64,000 bases of DNA from Mesobacillus sp. AQ2 (GCF_030122805.1 NZ_CP126080.1:2299001-2363000); one strand, 5' to 3'. Positions 33,415-42,428 are shown, counted from the first letter of the stretch. The notes: generated by a model from the letters alone, not told the origin. Program-made: numbers and translations.

Positions 33415-34602
33415 TTATTTGGAGTAAATCGATTTTTGATCCCAGATGTTTGACCGGGTTTTTAATTTATAATTATAGCTGGAATGCAAATTTATTGTGA
33501 CTTTAATATTCCTAAGAGAGTTCTCGTCAAGATAAAGCGTATTTGGATTGCTCTTTTTTATATAATCCAGGTAGGAGCCTTTGTGAAGTCTGAACCATTC
33601 GATGCCCAGGCGGAGCACGTCCGAATTAATAGTCAAGCCTTCCTGAAAGCTCTGATTTATTTCCTCATGAATGAGTTCTTCTATGTCCTCTTTTATTTTC
33701 GCTTCTGACACATTTTGAATGCTTTCAAGTATATCTGCTTCTCCTTTAACTGAAACATCAAAAATTGGTTTATCTTTTTGCTGGACTAATTGAATATCCA
33801 TTCTAGAAGTTTTCACTTTCACGACAGTATGCGGGTTTTCTTTTTCACCGAGGATGTAGGTATTCTTCATAGGTGCATGTTCTCTCCATCTGATCCCTTT
33901 GATTTTATCAACAGATTTATAACCCTGATAAGTCTGGTTTTCATAAAAATAAGCACCATTAAAGGTTAAATCTTTATAGGGAGACTTATTTTCACTCCAT
34001 TTATCGTCAAGTCCAATGGACGGTACATAAGATGCTCCCACTGGTTCATAGAACTGAGAAATAAATTCCCTGTATGTAAAGTGCTTGAGAAGGCTTTCGG
34101 TATCCTCTTTTCTGGGTTTTAGGAGAATCGTGTAAAGTGGAGGATAAAAGAATAACCCATGGGTCGTGAATATATCTGGAATAGATTCCTTTGTACCAAG
34201 GATGAAATTGGTTTGACGAAAAAAATCCAGCCTGCCAAGTTCTTGAGTGACTTTTAAAAATCTTGATTGAAGTACCTCTTCAGATAACAAAATAGTCCTT
34301 ACATGTCGCAAATATAATTGCGGCTGGGAACTTCTCTGTAATTTTGCACGGGCTTCACTCAAGGTTTTGCCGGAGCTTTTCCCGATCCAAACGGGAGAGG
34401 GCCCTGTTGGTTTTGCGCTTTCTGGTTTGGCCACACCTGAAAAATCCAGGGCCATTGTATAAATAACGTAGTCCTTTTTCTCTTTATCGTAGTCAATCCC
34501 GATGGCAACTACATAGGTGAAATCCTGGATATTTTGGCCAGCGCCGCAGCTGGTTAAAATGGGGATCAACAGCAATAGTGCAATTTTCTTTAAATGCCTC
34601 AT
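33415..34602 (-). CDS. Ger(x)C-family spore germination lipoprotein
   Basis: A 395-residue lipoprotein. MRHLKKIALLLLIPILTSCG gives a signal peptide with Cys lipobox. The family body includes DFTYVVAIGIDYDKEKKDYV and, later, LRHVRTILLSEEVLQ. The C subunit of GerA-type nutrient receptors sits on the outer face of the inner spore membrane. ATG 34602 lies one base after the gerA stop, and its ribosome binding site AGGAGGA lies within the end of gerA, so the two are tightly coupled. Third gene of the operon. Confidence 0.92.
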   Translation of the reverse strand: MRHLKKIALLLLIPILTSCGAGQNIQDFTYVVAIGIDYDKEKKDYVIYTMALDFSGVAKPESAKPTGPSPVWIGKSSGKTLSEARAKLQRSSQPQLYLRHVRTILLSEEVLQSRFLKVTQELGRLDFFRQTNFILGTKESIPDIFTTHGLFFYPPLYTILLKPRKEDTESLLKHFTYREFISQFYEPVGASYVPSIGLDDKWSENKSPYKDLTFNGAYFYENQTYQGYKSVDKIKGIRWREHAPMKNTYILGEKENPHTVVKVKTSRMDIQLVQQKDKPIFDVSVKGEADILESIQNVSEAKIKEDIEELIHEEINQSFQEGLTINSDVLRLGIEWFRLHKGSYLDYIKKSNPNTLYLDENSLRNIKVTINLHSSYNYKLKTRSNIWDQKSIYSK

Positions 34603-34603
34603 T

Positions 34604-36028
34604 CTAATCCTCCTGTCGGGTTGGATCATTTGACCTTAAGGAAGCATCTCTTCTGGCCAGCATATTCCATGGCATTTTGAAAAAAGATACTCCCATTTTT
34701 GATAATGAAAAAGGGTATGAGAAGGACAAATAAGGTACACCATGGGATGTTAAAGTGGAAAAATAAGAAATAATCAAGAGTGTTCCAACGACAATCCCGA
34801 AAATACCGAAAAAAGTGCCTAATAATAGAATGACAATCCTTAGTAACGTTGCTGCGCCTCCGAGAGTGGGATTCACAAGAGTATATCCGCTCACGAAAAC
34901 GATACCACCGACAACCAGCATGGAAGGAGAAGTAAGACCGGAACGAATGGCTGCATCGCCGACAATCAAGCCGCCAAGAACCGATACGGTTTGTCCGACT
35001 GAACGTGGCAGCCTCATTCCGGCCTCATGGAAAAGTTCGAATAGAAAGAGCATAATCACCATTTCCATGGAAGTAGAGAGTGGGATGCCTAAGCGCGAAA
35101 CACTGATAGTGGCAACCAATTGAAATGGGATTTGATCGATATTATGGGTGGTCAGAGCAACCCAAAAACCGGGCAAAAGGATAGAAATGAACAGCGAACT
35201 GAGACGGAGCATCCTCTCAAATGAAACATATAAATAATTTTGGTTTAAATCCTCTGGTGATTTTATTAAGTTTGTAAGATTCACGGGTGCGATTGATACT
35301 AAAGGCTGTCCATCAATCATCAGCGCATACCTTCCCTGATTTAAAGCTTCAATGACATAATCAGGTCTGCCACTATTATCAGATGTTGTCATTATTGACC
35401 TTGGTTGATCTGCTAGTAATTTCTCTATTTGTTGCAGACTTGTCACTATATCCAAATCAAGATTTTGGATCTTGTTTTTCATATCATTCAATAACTGCTT
35501 ATTTATAATGTCATCAATATAAATTAGCGCCATGTTCACATTGCTTCTTTTGCCTATTACAAATTTTTCCACTTTTAATTGATTTGATTTAAATCGCTTT
35601 CTGATCAATGCCAGGTTTGTATTCAAATCTTCTATAAAGCCGTCTCTAGGGCCCTGAACGGATGGTTCGATAGAAGATTCTTCCGGGGTCCTTGCAGGAA
35701 TTTTTGTGACACTGATAGCCAGTATGGTTTTTTCCAAAAAAATAAGAAGGCTTCCAGAGAGAAGTTGCAATTGTATTTCAGCAAGGGGTGAATCAGACAG
35801 ATCTTTGACGAGAAAATCGTCCTTTATAAAATTTGTAAAATCCTTAACTTTGCCTTCAGCGTTTTTCAACTTTGGTAATATTACCTGGTCAATAAAATTT
35901 ACATCGACAAGACTTGCGAAATAAGAGAATTCAAGGGAGAAATGTGTGAACCTCTTTTGAGTGAAAACTAAGTCGTCACAATTTAAGAATTCATCCTTTA
36001 GTTGGTTAATCAGATTATGACTTTTCAT
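34604..36028 (-). CDS. GerA-family germinant receptor subunit A
   Basis: About 474 residues. The N-terminal soluble domain (YFASLVDVNFIDQVILPKLK, then GKRSNVNMALIYIDDIINK, ALNQGRYALMIDGQPLVSIA) is followed by about five membrane segments including GLIVGDAAIRSGLTSPSMLV. The A subunit of Ger receptors in the inner spore membrane. ATG 36028 (MKSHNLINQLKDE) has AAGGAG 10 bases upstream and overlaps the end of the B gene by 14 bases. It ends DPTRQED, overlapping the ribosome binding site of the C gene. The germinant is unknown. Confidence 0.93.
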   Translation of the reverse strand: MKSHNLINQLKDEFLNCDDLVFTQKRFTHFSLEFSYFASLVDVNFIDQVILPKLKNAEGKVKDFTNFIKDDFLVKDLSDSPLAEIQLQLLSGSLLIFLEKTILAISVTKIPARTPEESSIEPSVQGPRDGFIEDLNTNLALIRKRFKSNQLKVEKFVIGKRSNVNMALIYIDDIINKQLLNDMKNKIQNLDLDIVTSLQQIEKLLADQPRSIMTTSDNSGRPDYVIEALNQGRYALMIDGQPLVSIAPVNLTNLIKSPEDLNQNYLYVSFERMLRLSSLFISILLPGFWVALTTHNIDQIPFQLVATISVSRLGIPLSTSMEMVIMLFLFELFHEAGMRLPRSVGQTVSVLGGLIVGDAAIRSGLTSPSMLVVGGIVFVSGYTLVNPTLGGAATLLRIVILLLGTFFGIFGIVVGTLLIISYFSTLTSHGVPYLSFSYPFSLSKMGVSFFKMPWNMLARRDASLRSNDPTRQED

Positions 36029-37103
36029 GAGGCTTATTCTCCTTTCTCTTTGATAAAAAGACAAAAATGGTTAATACAGACGTAAAAGAAACAACTAAAA
36101 TTAAGCAAAAAGGAAGGAAGTAAATGTACAAGAATCTATTGATGTCATACGTGTCCAGCTTCAGAAAGGTAGTACCATAGATCATCAAATATAAAACAGG
36201 CAGGAAAAATTTATTTTTCCGTTTATTTAGATATTGGCTGATGATATACATGAACAACCCAATACGGAAGAAAGCTCCGCTTACCCACTGAAACATGGCA
36301 AGGAAATCCAAGCGGGAGATGAACTCGCCTATTTTCAAAAGCTTCCATTCTTCATAAGCCGGAAAGGCAAAATTTCTGGCTTCAACAGGACCGAATTCCA
36401 TAATAGCTGCCGACAAGGGGCCAACGGTTAAACCAATTAACACAAAGCCTAACAAAAATATGTCTTTGAATTTAATTTTTTGCGTAAGATGATGCTGAAT
36501 CAAAATGATCACAAAGATTTCGGTAAGACCAGATAATGAATAGAAGATCCCTTTTAAAAAAGGAACATATCCATTCAGAAATAATGGAAACAAGTATTCA
36601 ATGTCTTTTTGCGTAGTATTTACACTCATAATAAAGAACCCCAGCATTACAACCAATGGCAAAACAATGGTTGCCATGATGGCAAGTACCTTTAAAGTCC
36701 TGGTAGAAAGCCAGTAACATGATGTAAGCACTACCGCAGAAATAAGAAAACTGGGAGTAGTGGGAAGAAAATAAATCTCTGCCCAATAAGACGTATCCAA
36801 GAATGTAATTGAAGCATGTATAAAAAGAATTAACAATAATGGCAGCACAAACAGGGCGGCTAAAAACTTTCCATAACGGTTTTTAAGCCAGTTGGTTATC
36901 TTTTCCTGCTCGGTATTTTTTGTAATGTAATAAATCATCCAGATAAAAAATAAAAAGGGAAAGACAGAAGCCAAAACACTTAACCATGCATCCCTAGCTG
37001 CTGCTTCCAACAGCATCGGAATCAGAATCACATGATTAAATAGCCCCGTCGACAGGACCATGATAAAAAACACTTCTTTCGCCCTTAGAAGATTATAATT
37101 CAA
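36015..37103 (-). CDS. GerB-family germinant receptor subunit (spore germination permease)
   Basis: A 362-residue protein with ten hydrophobic segments, of the GerAB/amino-acid-permease group, the ligand-binding subunit of Ger receptors. It starts MNYNLLRAKEVFFIMVLSTG with a TTG codon, preceded by a GGTGGTGAT site. First gene of the operon, giving the order B-A-C, whereas gerA of Bacillus subtilis is A-B-C. The upstream region carries a 4-unit 52-bp array (37190-37415) between it and a divergent small gene region. Expression in the forespore (sigma-G) is expected, but I could not place a promoter. Confidence 0.92.
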   Translation of the reverse strand: MNYNLLRAKEVFFIMVLSTGLFNHVILIPMLLEAAARDAWLSVLASVFPFLFFIWMIYYITKNTEQEKITNWLKNRYGKFLAALFVLPLLLILFIHASITFLDTSYWAEIYFLPTTPSFLISAVVLTSCYWLSTRTLKVLAIMATIVLPLVVMLGFFIMSVNTTQKDIEYLFPLFLNGYVPFLKGIFYSLSGLTEIFVIILIQHHLTQKIKFKDIFLLGFVLIGLTVGPLSAAIMEFGPVEARNFAFPAYEEWKLLKIGEFISRLDFLAMFQWVSGAFFRIGLFMYIISQYLNKRKNKFFLPVLYLMIYGTTFLKLDTYDINRFLYIYFLPFCLILVVSFTSVLTIFVFLSKRKENKPHEKS

Positions 37104-37189
37104 ACGAAATCACCACCAGATTCATTCCCAACAGAGATATCGTTAGCCAATTGGAAAATTTTTATGCAGAGTTTCCAGGATGATAGCAG

Positions 37190-37415
37190 ATTCTATTAGA
37201 CTTGAGTCGGTGTGAGGGAAGGTTTTAGAGGCAAGGGTGAGTTCGTACAAGTTTGGCTAGAAATGAAGAAAAGCTGTCTGAAGTAGGGGTGAGTTTGGAC
37301 AAGTTTAGGTGGAAATGATGAAAAGCTGTCCGAAGCAGGAGCGACTTCGGACAGGTTTGATGGGAAAAGGTGAAAAGCTGTCTGAAGTATGAACAACTTC
37401 GGACAGCTTTTTTGG
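37190..37415. repeat. 52-bp palindromic array, 4 units, upstream of the ger operon
   Basis: The half-site GTA or GGA occurs at 37245, 37297, 37349 and 37401, 52 bp apart. Two measured units give 33 bp from GACA (first unit TACA) to TGTC. The arms CTGTCCGAAG and CTTCGGACAG are perfectly complementary over 10 bp. The linker differs from the other GTCCGAA arrays. The last unit reads AAAAGCTGTCTGAAGT, then ACTTCGGACAGCTTTTTT, which also has the form of a two-way terminator. Confidence 0.88.
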
Positions 37416-37502
37416 AAATTATTGAAATGCGAGCGGAAACGAAACTGCGATTTAATGCTTTTAATGATTCATTTCCGGATTCCAAACTATTGCAGCTCCG
37501 AA

Positions 37503-37631
37503 TTAGCTTTTCCGTTCCTTTTCTAGCTTTTCGATAAGAGATTCAACGGTTTTCATAATTGTTTCATGACTCACATCTCGTCCTAATACAGCACTGGCCC
37601 TTTTGATTAATTCTTCTTTATTAATACTCAT
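37503..37631 (-). CDS. Small protein, 42 aa
   Basis: It opens MSINKEELIKRASAVLGRDV and is a charged, fully helical peptide, without membrane segment, ending in a KLEKERKS tail. AGAGGA lies about 10 bases before the ATG. Not recognised; possibly a regulator or spore-associated small protein. It lies between the ger operon array and the nucleotidyltransferase-like gene. Confidence 0.55.
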   Translation of the reverse strand: MSINKEELIKRASAVLGRDVSHETIMKTVESLIEKLEKERKS

Positions 37632-37873
37632 ATAAATTCATTCCTCTGCTTTCGTATAAGTCACACAATTTTTATTATCGGTATATTTCACCCGAAGATT
37701 AACGTGAATTTTTGGAAAGTAGGGTTTAGTTGCCATGATTTTTTGTAAAATCCAAGTTCAGTAAGGGTAGAAAGGTTGATCTCTTTTACCGTACTTAATA
37801 GATGAGTAATTACTTCTTTTTCCATAAATTATGATAATATAAGAATGGATGTTCGATGTTTGGAGGGGGATAT

Positions 37874-38437
37874 ATGTTAAAGAGTAAAGAAGATGTAATA
37901 AGCTTAATCCAATCCGATGATAAAATGATGGAGATTATACATACTGCAAGCACTCTTGGTTTGCCTGACTGGTGGATATGTGCGGGATTTGTCCGGTCGA
38001 AAATTTGGGACACCTTACACGGATTCAAGAAGCGAACCAACACACCGGATGTGGACGTGATTTTTTTTGACCCAACAATTCTTGATGAGGAATATGAAAA
38101 AGCATTGGAAAAAAAGCTGACAGCCCTATTGCCCGGCATACCCTGGTCAGTGAAAAATCAAGCAAGGATGCATTTTGTGAACCGTATTCCGCCGTATTCA
38201 TCCTCTGAAGATGCGATTTCCAAATTTCCTGAAACGGCAACAGCTCTCGGAGTGAAACTGGATAGGGAAAATCAATTGGTACTTACAGTTCCTTGTGGTA
38301 TTGAGGATGTACTAAATCTAGAGGTGAAGCCGACTCCTTTTTTTACAGAATCAAGTGAACGGCTTGCCATTTATGAGCAACGGCTGGTTAAGAAAAATTG
38401 GAAAGCTATTTGGCCTATGGTCAAAGTTCATCATTGA
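37874..38437 (+). CDS. Nucleotidyltransferase-fold protein (DUF925-like)
   Basis: About 187 residues. The stretch LPDWWICAGFVRSKIWDTLH followed by NTPDVDVIFFDP gives a G-x-R and DVD catalytic pair of a minimal nucleotidyltransferase, as in the DUF925/YiaA-like family. The remainder (MHFVNRIPPYSSSEDAISKF) is typical of that family too. ATG 37874 follows GGAGGGGG. Substrate unknown. Monocistronic. Confidence 0.8.
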   Translation: MLKSKEDVISLIQSDDKMMEIIHTASTLGLPDWWICAGFVRSKIWDTLHGFKKRTNTPDVDVIFFDPTILDEEYEKALEKKLTALLPGIPWSVKNQARMHFVNRIPPYSSSEDAISKFPETATALGVKLDRENQLVLTVPCGIEDVLNLEVKPTPFFTESSERLAIYEQRLVKKNWKAIWPMVKVHH

Positions 38438-38563
38438 AAGCAGTGCCCTTTAAGAAATGTTAAGGATTATACACAGACAAATTTGTGAGCATATTGATGA
38501 TAAGATTGAAGCTTTAAACAAAAGAGATTACAAAGTATAGACAGAGATTGAACGGTTGAGTAG

Positions 38564-38590
38564 ACAGGAAGGAATTCTTTCTGTTTTTTT
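38564..38590 (+). terminator. Terminator-like hairpin, plus strand
   Basis: ACAGGAAG and CTTTCTGT pair with a short loop, followed by TTTTTT. About 125 bp after the nucleotidyltransferase gene. Confidence 0.55.
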
Positions 38591-38610
38591 GTTTGTTTAT
38601 AAAGTGAAAC

Positions 38611-38646
38611 AAAAAAATCTCAACGATTAATACGAAGGTTGAGATG
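38611..38646 (-). terminator. Terminator of the small membrane-protein gene
   Basis: ATCTCAAC and GTTGAGAT pair; on the minus strand a T7 run follows. Confidence 0.78.
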
Positions 38647-38656
38647 TAAAGTATTG

Positions 38657-38851
38657 CTAAACTTTATTATTCTTTTCAAGTAAGTCAATAATTTTATCAA
38701 TTTTCTTTTCAATTTCATTGGTTTGGGTGCTTTTTGAAGAAGTATTTATTATTATTCTGCGAATAAAAAGCGTGAATGAAACCACGAACAAGATTATTAG
38801 TACAATAACAATTCCAATGAAAAATAGTGAAGCTATATTAAATCCTTCCAT
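38657..38851 (-). CDS. Small membrane-anchored coiled-coil protein, 64 aa
   Basis: One N-terminal membrane segment (ASLFFIGIVIVLIILFVV) and a polar helix with heptads (NEIEKKIDKIIDLLEKN). Unknown function; similar in plan to the peptide at 1916-2038. It has its own terminator. Upstream lies the 9-unit array at 38.9-39.4 kb. Confidence 0.65.
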   Translation of the reverse strand: MEGFNIASLFFIGIVIVLIILFVVSFTLFIRRIIINTSSKSTQTNEIEKKIDKIIDLLEKNNKV

Positions 38852-38899
38852 AATGTGATACCCACTTTCTGTTATATGATCTAGACGAGATTTATTAAA

Positions 38900-39385
38900 G
38901 CTGTTAAGAAAAAGTCCATAATCTTGACAGGTTTTCGCTAAAACACCGCAAAGCTGTCAAAATAAGCTCAGAATCTTGACAGGTTGTCATTGAAAATCCG
39001 CAAAGCTGTCAAGAAAAGCCCGTAATCTTGACAGGTTTCCATTGAAACTCCGTAAATCTGTCAGGAATAACTCAGAATCTTGACAGGTTGTCACTGAAAC
39101 TCCGCAAAGCTGTCAAGAAAAGCCCGTAATCTTGACAGGTTTCCATTGAAACTCCGTAAATCTGTCAGGAATAACTCAGAATCTTGACAGGTTGTCACTG
39201 AAACTCCGCAAAGCTGTCAAGAAAAGCTCGTAATCTTGACAGGTTAAGGTCAAAACTCCGCAAAGTTGTCAAAATAAGCTCAAAATCTTGACAGGTTTTC
39301 GTTGAAACTCCGCAAAGCTGTCAAGAAAAGCTCAGAATCTTGACAGGTTAACGAGAAAACTCCGAAAATTTGTCAAAAAAAGCCC
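38900..39385. repeat. 52-bp palindromic array, 9 units, with a 104-bp higher-order period
   Basis: GACA occurs at 38926, 38978, 39030, 39082, 39134, 39186, 39238, 39290 and 39342: nine units exactly 52 bp apart. A unit reads ATCTTGACAGGTTNTC, then an AAACTCCGCAAAGC-like linker, then TGTCAAGAAAAGC. The arms CTGTCAAGA and TCTTGACAG are complementary. Units alternate in type (GTTGTC versus GTTTCC after GACAG; CGCAAAGC versus CGTAAATC), so a 104-bp two-unit block is nearly identical in tandem from about 39030 to 39240. The array occupies the 38852-39447 gap. Confidence 0.92.
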
Positions 39386-39447
39386 GAAAACAATGCGTAA
39401 ACGGAATAAATTGCCCAATACATATTCTTGAATTGATGGGCGTACCG

Positions 39448-39635
39448 TTACTTCAGCAACTTCTTAGGGTTTTTCACTTTTATCGTAATCACTTCTCCGC
39501 ACTCCAGGCAAACTGTGTAGATTCTCTCTGACCCTATTGACATTTTTTTATCCACTGGCCTAAGGTTGATATAAACCATCGCTTGACAAATGAATTTCCG
39601 CCCCAGCTATGGCATTTCACCCTTGATTTGTTCAT
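39448..39635 (-). pseudogene. Small zinc-ribbon protein gene with frameshift
   Basis: Frame 1 opens MNKSRVKCHSWGGNSF; after a one-base shift near 39598 a second frame reads CQAMVYINLRPVDKKMSIGS, then ERIYTVCLECGEVITIKV and stops at 39448-39450. Joined, it is a ~60-residue zinc ribbon in which the last pair is CLEC, while the first pair reads CHSW (Trp where a second Cys is expected). A single missing T in the TTT at 39598-39600 would restore the frame. GGGAG lies nine bases before ATG 39635. Either sequencing error or decay. Confidence 0.6.
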
Positions 39636-39768
39636 AATGTTCATCTCCCTTCAATATATTTCCTAATACGTTTCTAATATTGAAAAGGTTTCAACGTTCT
39701 TCCCAAGGAGGAAATCCACTCCTTTATGTTGAATTAAAATTCTATTCGTATTTAAGGAGATATCATCT

Positions 39769-40119
39769 ATGAACTTAAAAAATCACTTAAAACAGTTAGA
39801 GGAAAAATTGCTGACCCCAGAAGTCCGTTCATCAAAAACTGAACTTAAAAAATTATTAGCTGATGAATTCTTTGAGTTTGGCAGTTCTGGAAGAGTACTG
39901 TATAAGGATGAGGACTTTGAAGGTGGAATTGGTATTATTAAAGTTAAATTCAGCGATTTCGAGATTCATCCTTTATCGGAAGAGATTGTGTTGGCGACAT
40001 ACCGAACTTTTAATGAGGAGACGAAGCAGCATGCCTTACGGAGTTCTATTTGGAAACTAAATGAGGGAATATGGAAAATGGTTTTTCACCAGGGAACTAA
40101 AACGGATCCATCATTGTAA
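39769..40119 (+). CDS. DUF4440-type NTF2-like protein
   Basis: A 116-residue protein with the SnoaL/DUF4440 cone fold: an N-terminal helix (LKNHLKQLEEKLLTPEVRSS), LLADEFFEFGSSGRVLYKDE, then strands EIVLATYRTFNEE and RSSIWKLNEGIWKMVFHQGT, ending with the usual W-x-M-x-x-HQGT. A role in binding a small ligand is possible; no catalytic assignment. AAGGAGATATCATCT precedes the ATG. Confidence 0.82.
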   Translation: MNLKNHLKQLEEKLLTPEVRSSKTELKKLLADEFFEFGSSGRVLYKDEDFEGGIGIIKVKFSDFEIHPLSEEIVLATYRTFNEETKQHALRSSIWKLNEGIWKMVFHQGTKTDPSL

Positions 40120-40242
40120 GTTTAAAATGGAAGTCTCTTTTTCTAGTAACTTAAGTTAATCTTTTTGTTGAGTAAAAAGATAATTTGTGTGATAATGAAA
40201 TGGAAAAAATTTACTTAAGTTTCTGAGAGGGGGACCGTGAGA

Positions 40243-40386
40243 ATGGATGAATTTACAAAGGAACTGAAAAGAATAACAAAAAAGTACCCAGTCCTGACAA
40301 CTTTGCTCCTAACCCTATGGATTTGGTATGGCTCCTATCGTCTTGGAGTTAATATGGGAGAATTCTTTGATAATATTAAAAACTGA
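40243..40386 (+). CDS. Small membrane protein, 47 aa
   Basis: An amphipathic basic N-terminus (MDEFTKELKRITKKYPV) is followed by one hydrophobic segment (LTTLLLTLWIWYGSYRLGV) and an acidic tail. GAGAGGGGGA lies nine bases before the ATG; an in-frame GTG at 40237 is less well placed. Unknown function. Confidence 0.6.
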   Translation: MDEFTKELKRITKKYPVLTTLLLTLWIWYGSYRLGVNMGEFFDNIKN

Positions 40387-40446
40387 GCCTTGTTTGAATA
40401 AATTAACGCTTAAAAACTGATTAATTGACATCTGAAAGGTGAGCGC

Positions 40447-41760
40447 ATGGAGAATACATCATATGTAAAAACAATCTTTGCGTCAGTGCAATGGTTGTTT
40501 TTTATTTTTGCGAATACGGTTGTTGTTCCGGTTTCGATTGGAGCTGCCTTTGGCCTGGATAGCGGGGAAATTGCCGCCATTCTGCGAAATTCATTAATTT
40601 TTACAGGAGTGGCTTGCGTCCTCCAGGGAGCGTTTGGTCATCGTTTCCCATTAATGGAAGGGCATTCTGGATTGATGTGGGGACTGGTCTTGAACTTGAG
40701 CATGGCAGCATCGTCTCTCGGGATGAGTCTTCCGGAGATTGGCGGGGGAATTGCATCCGGAATTTTGCTTGCCGGGGCTGCTACCCTGGTGTTTGGGCTA
40801 TTACGGATCGTTTCTTATATACAAAAGATCTTCACCCCAATGGTGATGACTGTTTACTTGTTTCTCCTTACATTCCAGCTAATCCTCATATTTTTTAAAG
40901 GAATGCTAAAAGTATCTGAGGATGGGACGCTTGAGCTGCCGGTTACCATGTTTTCTTTTGCGGTGGTGATTCTGGTCAGTTTAATGAAAATAAAAGGGAA
41001 CGAGACTGTCGGTAATTTTTCGATTTTGATTGGAATGATTCTGGGCTGGGTAATTTATGTCATACTGTTTCCTTCCGATCAAGGAATGAACAGCCAATCT
41101 TCAATGGAATTTACTTTCTTTCCGCTTGGAACACCAAACCTGAATTATGGAATCATCGCAATCACTTTTATTGCCAGTGTCATTAATTTAAGCAATACGA
41201 TTGCATCTGTCCAGGCAGCTTCCAAGCTTACTGGCGAAGACGCCACGCAGTCCAGATTGGATAGATCGTATCTTTTGACCGGAACGTATTCGATTGCGGC
41301 AGCTATTTTGGGCCTTGTGCCTTATGCTCCATTTACCTCGTCAGTCGGATTTCTGGAGAGCACACGGATTTTTGACCGGAAACCATTCCTGATCGGCGGA
41401 GGGTTGATGGCCATACTGGGGATCATTCCTGTCCTTGGTGCATTGCTGGCTACTTTGCCGATCACAGTGGGTAATGCTGTACTGTTTGTTGCTTATCTTC
41501 AGCTCTTTGGAACCTCTTTGAAAAGTTTAAACGGCTATACATTTGATTCCAAATCTATTTTCCGTCTCGCGGCCCCAGTGTTGCTGGGACTGAGTATCAT
41601 GAATTTGGATCCTGTGCTCTTTACCGTTTTCCCAGTGATTTTACAGCCGCTGCTATCGAATGGGTTTATTATGGGTGTTTTACTATCCATAGTGCTTGAA
41701 ACATTCATACGGTGGGATGAGAGGTCATATGAACAGGTTAGTGGCAAAAAACAAAATTAG
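40447..41760 (+). CDS. NCS2-family purine/pyrimidine permease
   Basis: A 437-residue polytopic protein of the nucleobase-cation symporter-2 family with about 12-14 hydrophobic segments. Signature regions: FIFANTVVVPVSIGAAFGLD in TM1, FPLMEGHSGLMWGLVL in TM3 with the family Glu/His, and SLLTGTYSIAAA plus PYAPFTSSVGFLESTRI in the second half (the N-x-x-x-T substrate loop region replaced by YAPFTSSVG). Imports a nucleobase with protons; the base cannot be told. The ATG follows AAAGGTGAGC. No riboswitch was seen in the short leader. Confidence 0.85.
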   Translation: MENTSYVKTIFASVQWLFFIFANTVVVPVSIGAAFGLDSGEIAAILRNSLIFTGVACVLQGAFGHRFPLMEGHSGLMWGLVLNLSMAASSLGMSLPEIGGGIASGILLAGAATLVFGLLRIVSYIQKIFTPMVMTVYLFLLTFQLILIFFKGMLKVSEDGTLELPVTMFSFAVVILVSLMKIKGNETVGNFSILIGMILGWVIYVILFPSDQGMNSQSSMEFTFFPLGTPNLNYGIIAITFIASVINLSNTIASVQAASKLTGEDATQSRLDRSYLLTGTYSIAAAILGLVPYAPFTSSVGFLESTRIFDRKPFLIGGGLMAILGIIPVLGALLATLPITVGNAVLFVAYLQLFGTSLKSLNGYTFDSKSIFRLAAPVLLGLSIMNLDPVLFTVFPVILQPLLSNGFIMGVLLSIVLETFIRWDERSYEQVSGKKQN

Positions 41761-41917
41761 ACACCGGATGAATGACACTTAGGTCAGCAAAGCTGAGTGA
41801 AGTCTTAAGAGAAACGAAGGAGAGCTGCCTTTTCAACTGAAGGTAAGATTATATAAATTTCAAATGTGTGGCTAAGGAATACCTGACGAGTCATATAGAT
41901 GAAAGGATGATAACCAA

Positions 41918-42112
41918 ATGACAAGTAAACTCTCTTTAATTTCTTCTGGTATATTACTCTTAATTGCCTTATATTCTACTTTTTTATTTTTCAGGACAAT
42001 ACTTTCCCATTTACATCCTGAGTTCATGTTAGCTAAAGCACTTCCTTTAGCAATATTTTCAGGCTTTACATGGGTTGCACTTTCTGTAATGTTAAGGAAG
42101 ATCGAAAGCTAG
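41918..42112 (+). CDS. Small membrane protein, 64 aa
   Basis: Two hydrophobic segments (SLISSGILLLIALYSTFLFF and FMLAKALPLAIFSGFTWVAL) with a short polar loop. AAAGGATGAT lies upstream of the ATG at slightly long spacing. Not recognised. A possibly related broken ORF follows at 42176-42342. Confidence 0.6.
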   Translation: MTSKLSLISSGILLLIALYSTFLFFRTILSHLHPEFMLAKALPLAIFSGFTWVALSVMLRKIES

Positions 42113-42175
42113 ATAGGGCTAAGTTATCAACGATAAAATTGGTATACTCGGACAGCCAAATTAGATGAAAATAAT

Positions 42176-42342
42176 ATGATTCATTTAGTAAATTTCTATT
42201 GTTTGGTGCTTTACTAGCTGCTCTTCTATCTTTTATCCTGGGGACTAAACTTGTTTTGCTGTCTGCGGGGTTATTGTTAGCCAATGCAGTCTTGATTCAA
42301 TCAGTAAAGCAAGAGAAGGTGCAGGATGGAGACAATGACTGA
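42176..42342 (+). pseudogene. Possible broken small membrane-protein ORF
   Basis: A frame without a good start reads FSKFLLFGALLAALLSFILG, then TKLVLLSAGLLLANAVLIQS and a polar tail to the TGA at 42340. An ATG at 42176 is one base out of frame with it (join near 42183). Two membrane segments and a charged tail suggest a former or misread gene. No ribosome binding site is evident. Confidence 0.3.
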
Positions 42343-42391
42343 ATGGGTTTTTGTAAAAATCCATTCAAAAAACAACTGAATCTACTTAATA

Positions 42392-42420
42392 AAGGCATTG
42401 CAATGTTTGCAATGCCCTTA
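42392..42420 (-). terminator. Terminator-like hairpin of the EamA gene
   Basis: GGCATTGCA and TGCAATGCC pair around five bases; on the minus strand TTTATT follows. Confidence 0.5.
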
Positions 42421-42428
42421 GAGATTGA

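Noticed and set aside
37196..37485. Open frames on the minus strand across the 37.2-kb array (66 and 86 codons)
   Set aside because: They are translations of the tandem repeat; the repeated peptide phrases follow the 52-bp units and change frame because 52 is not a multiple of three.
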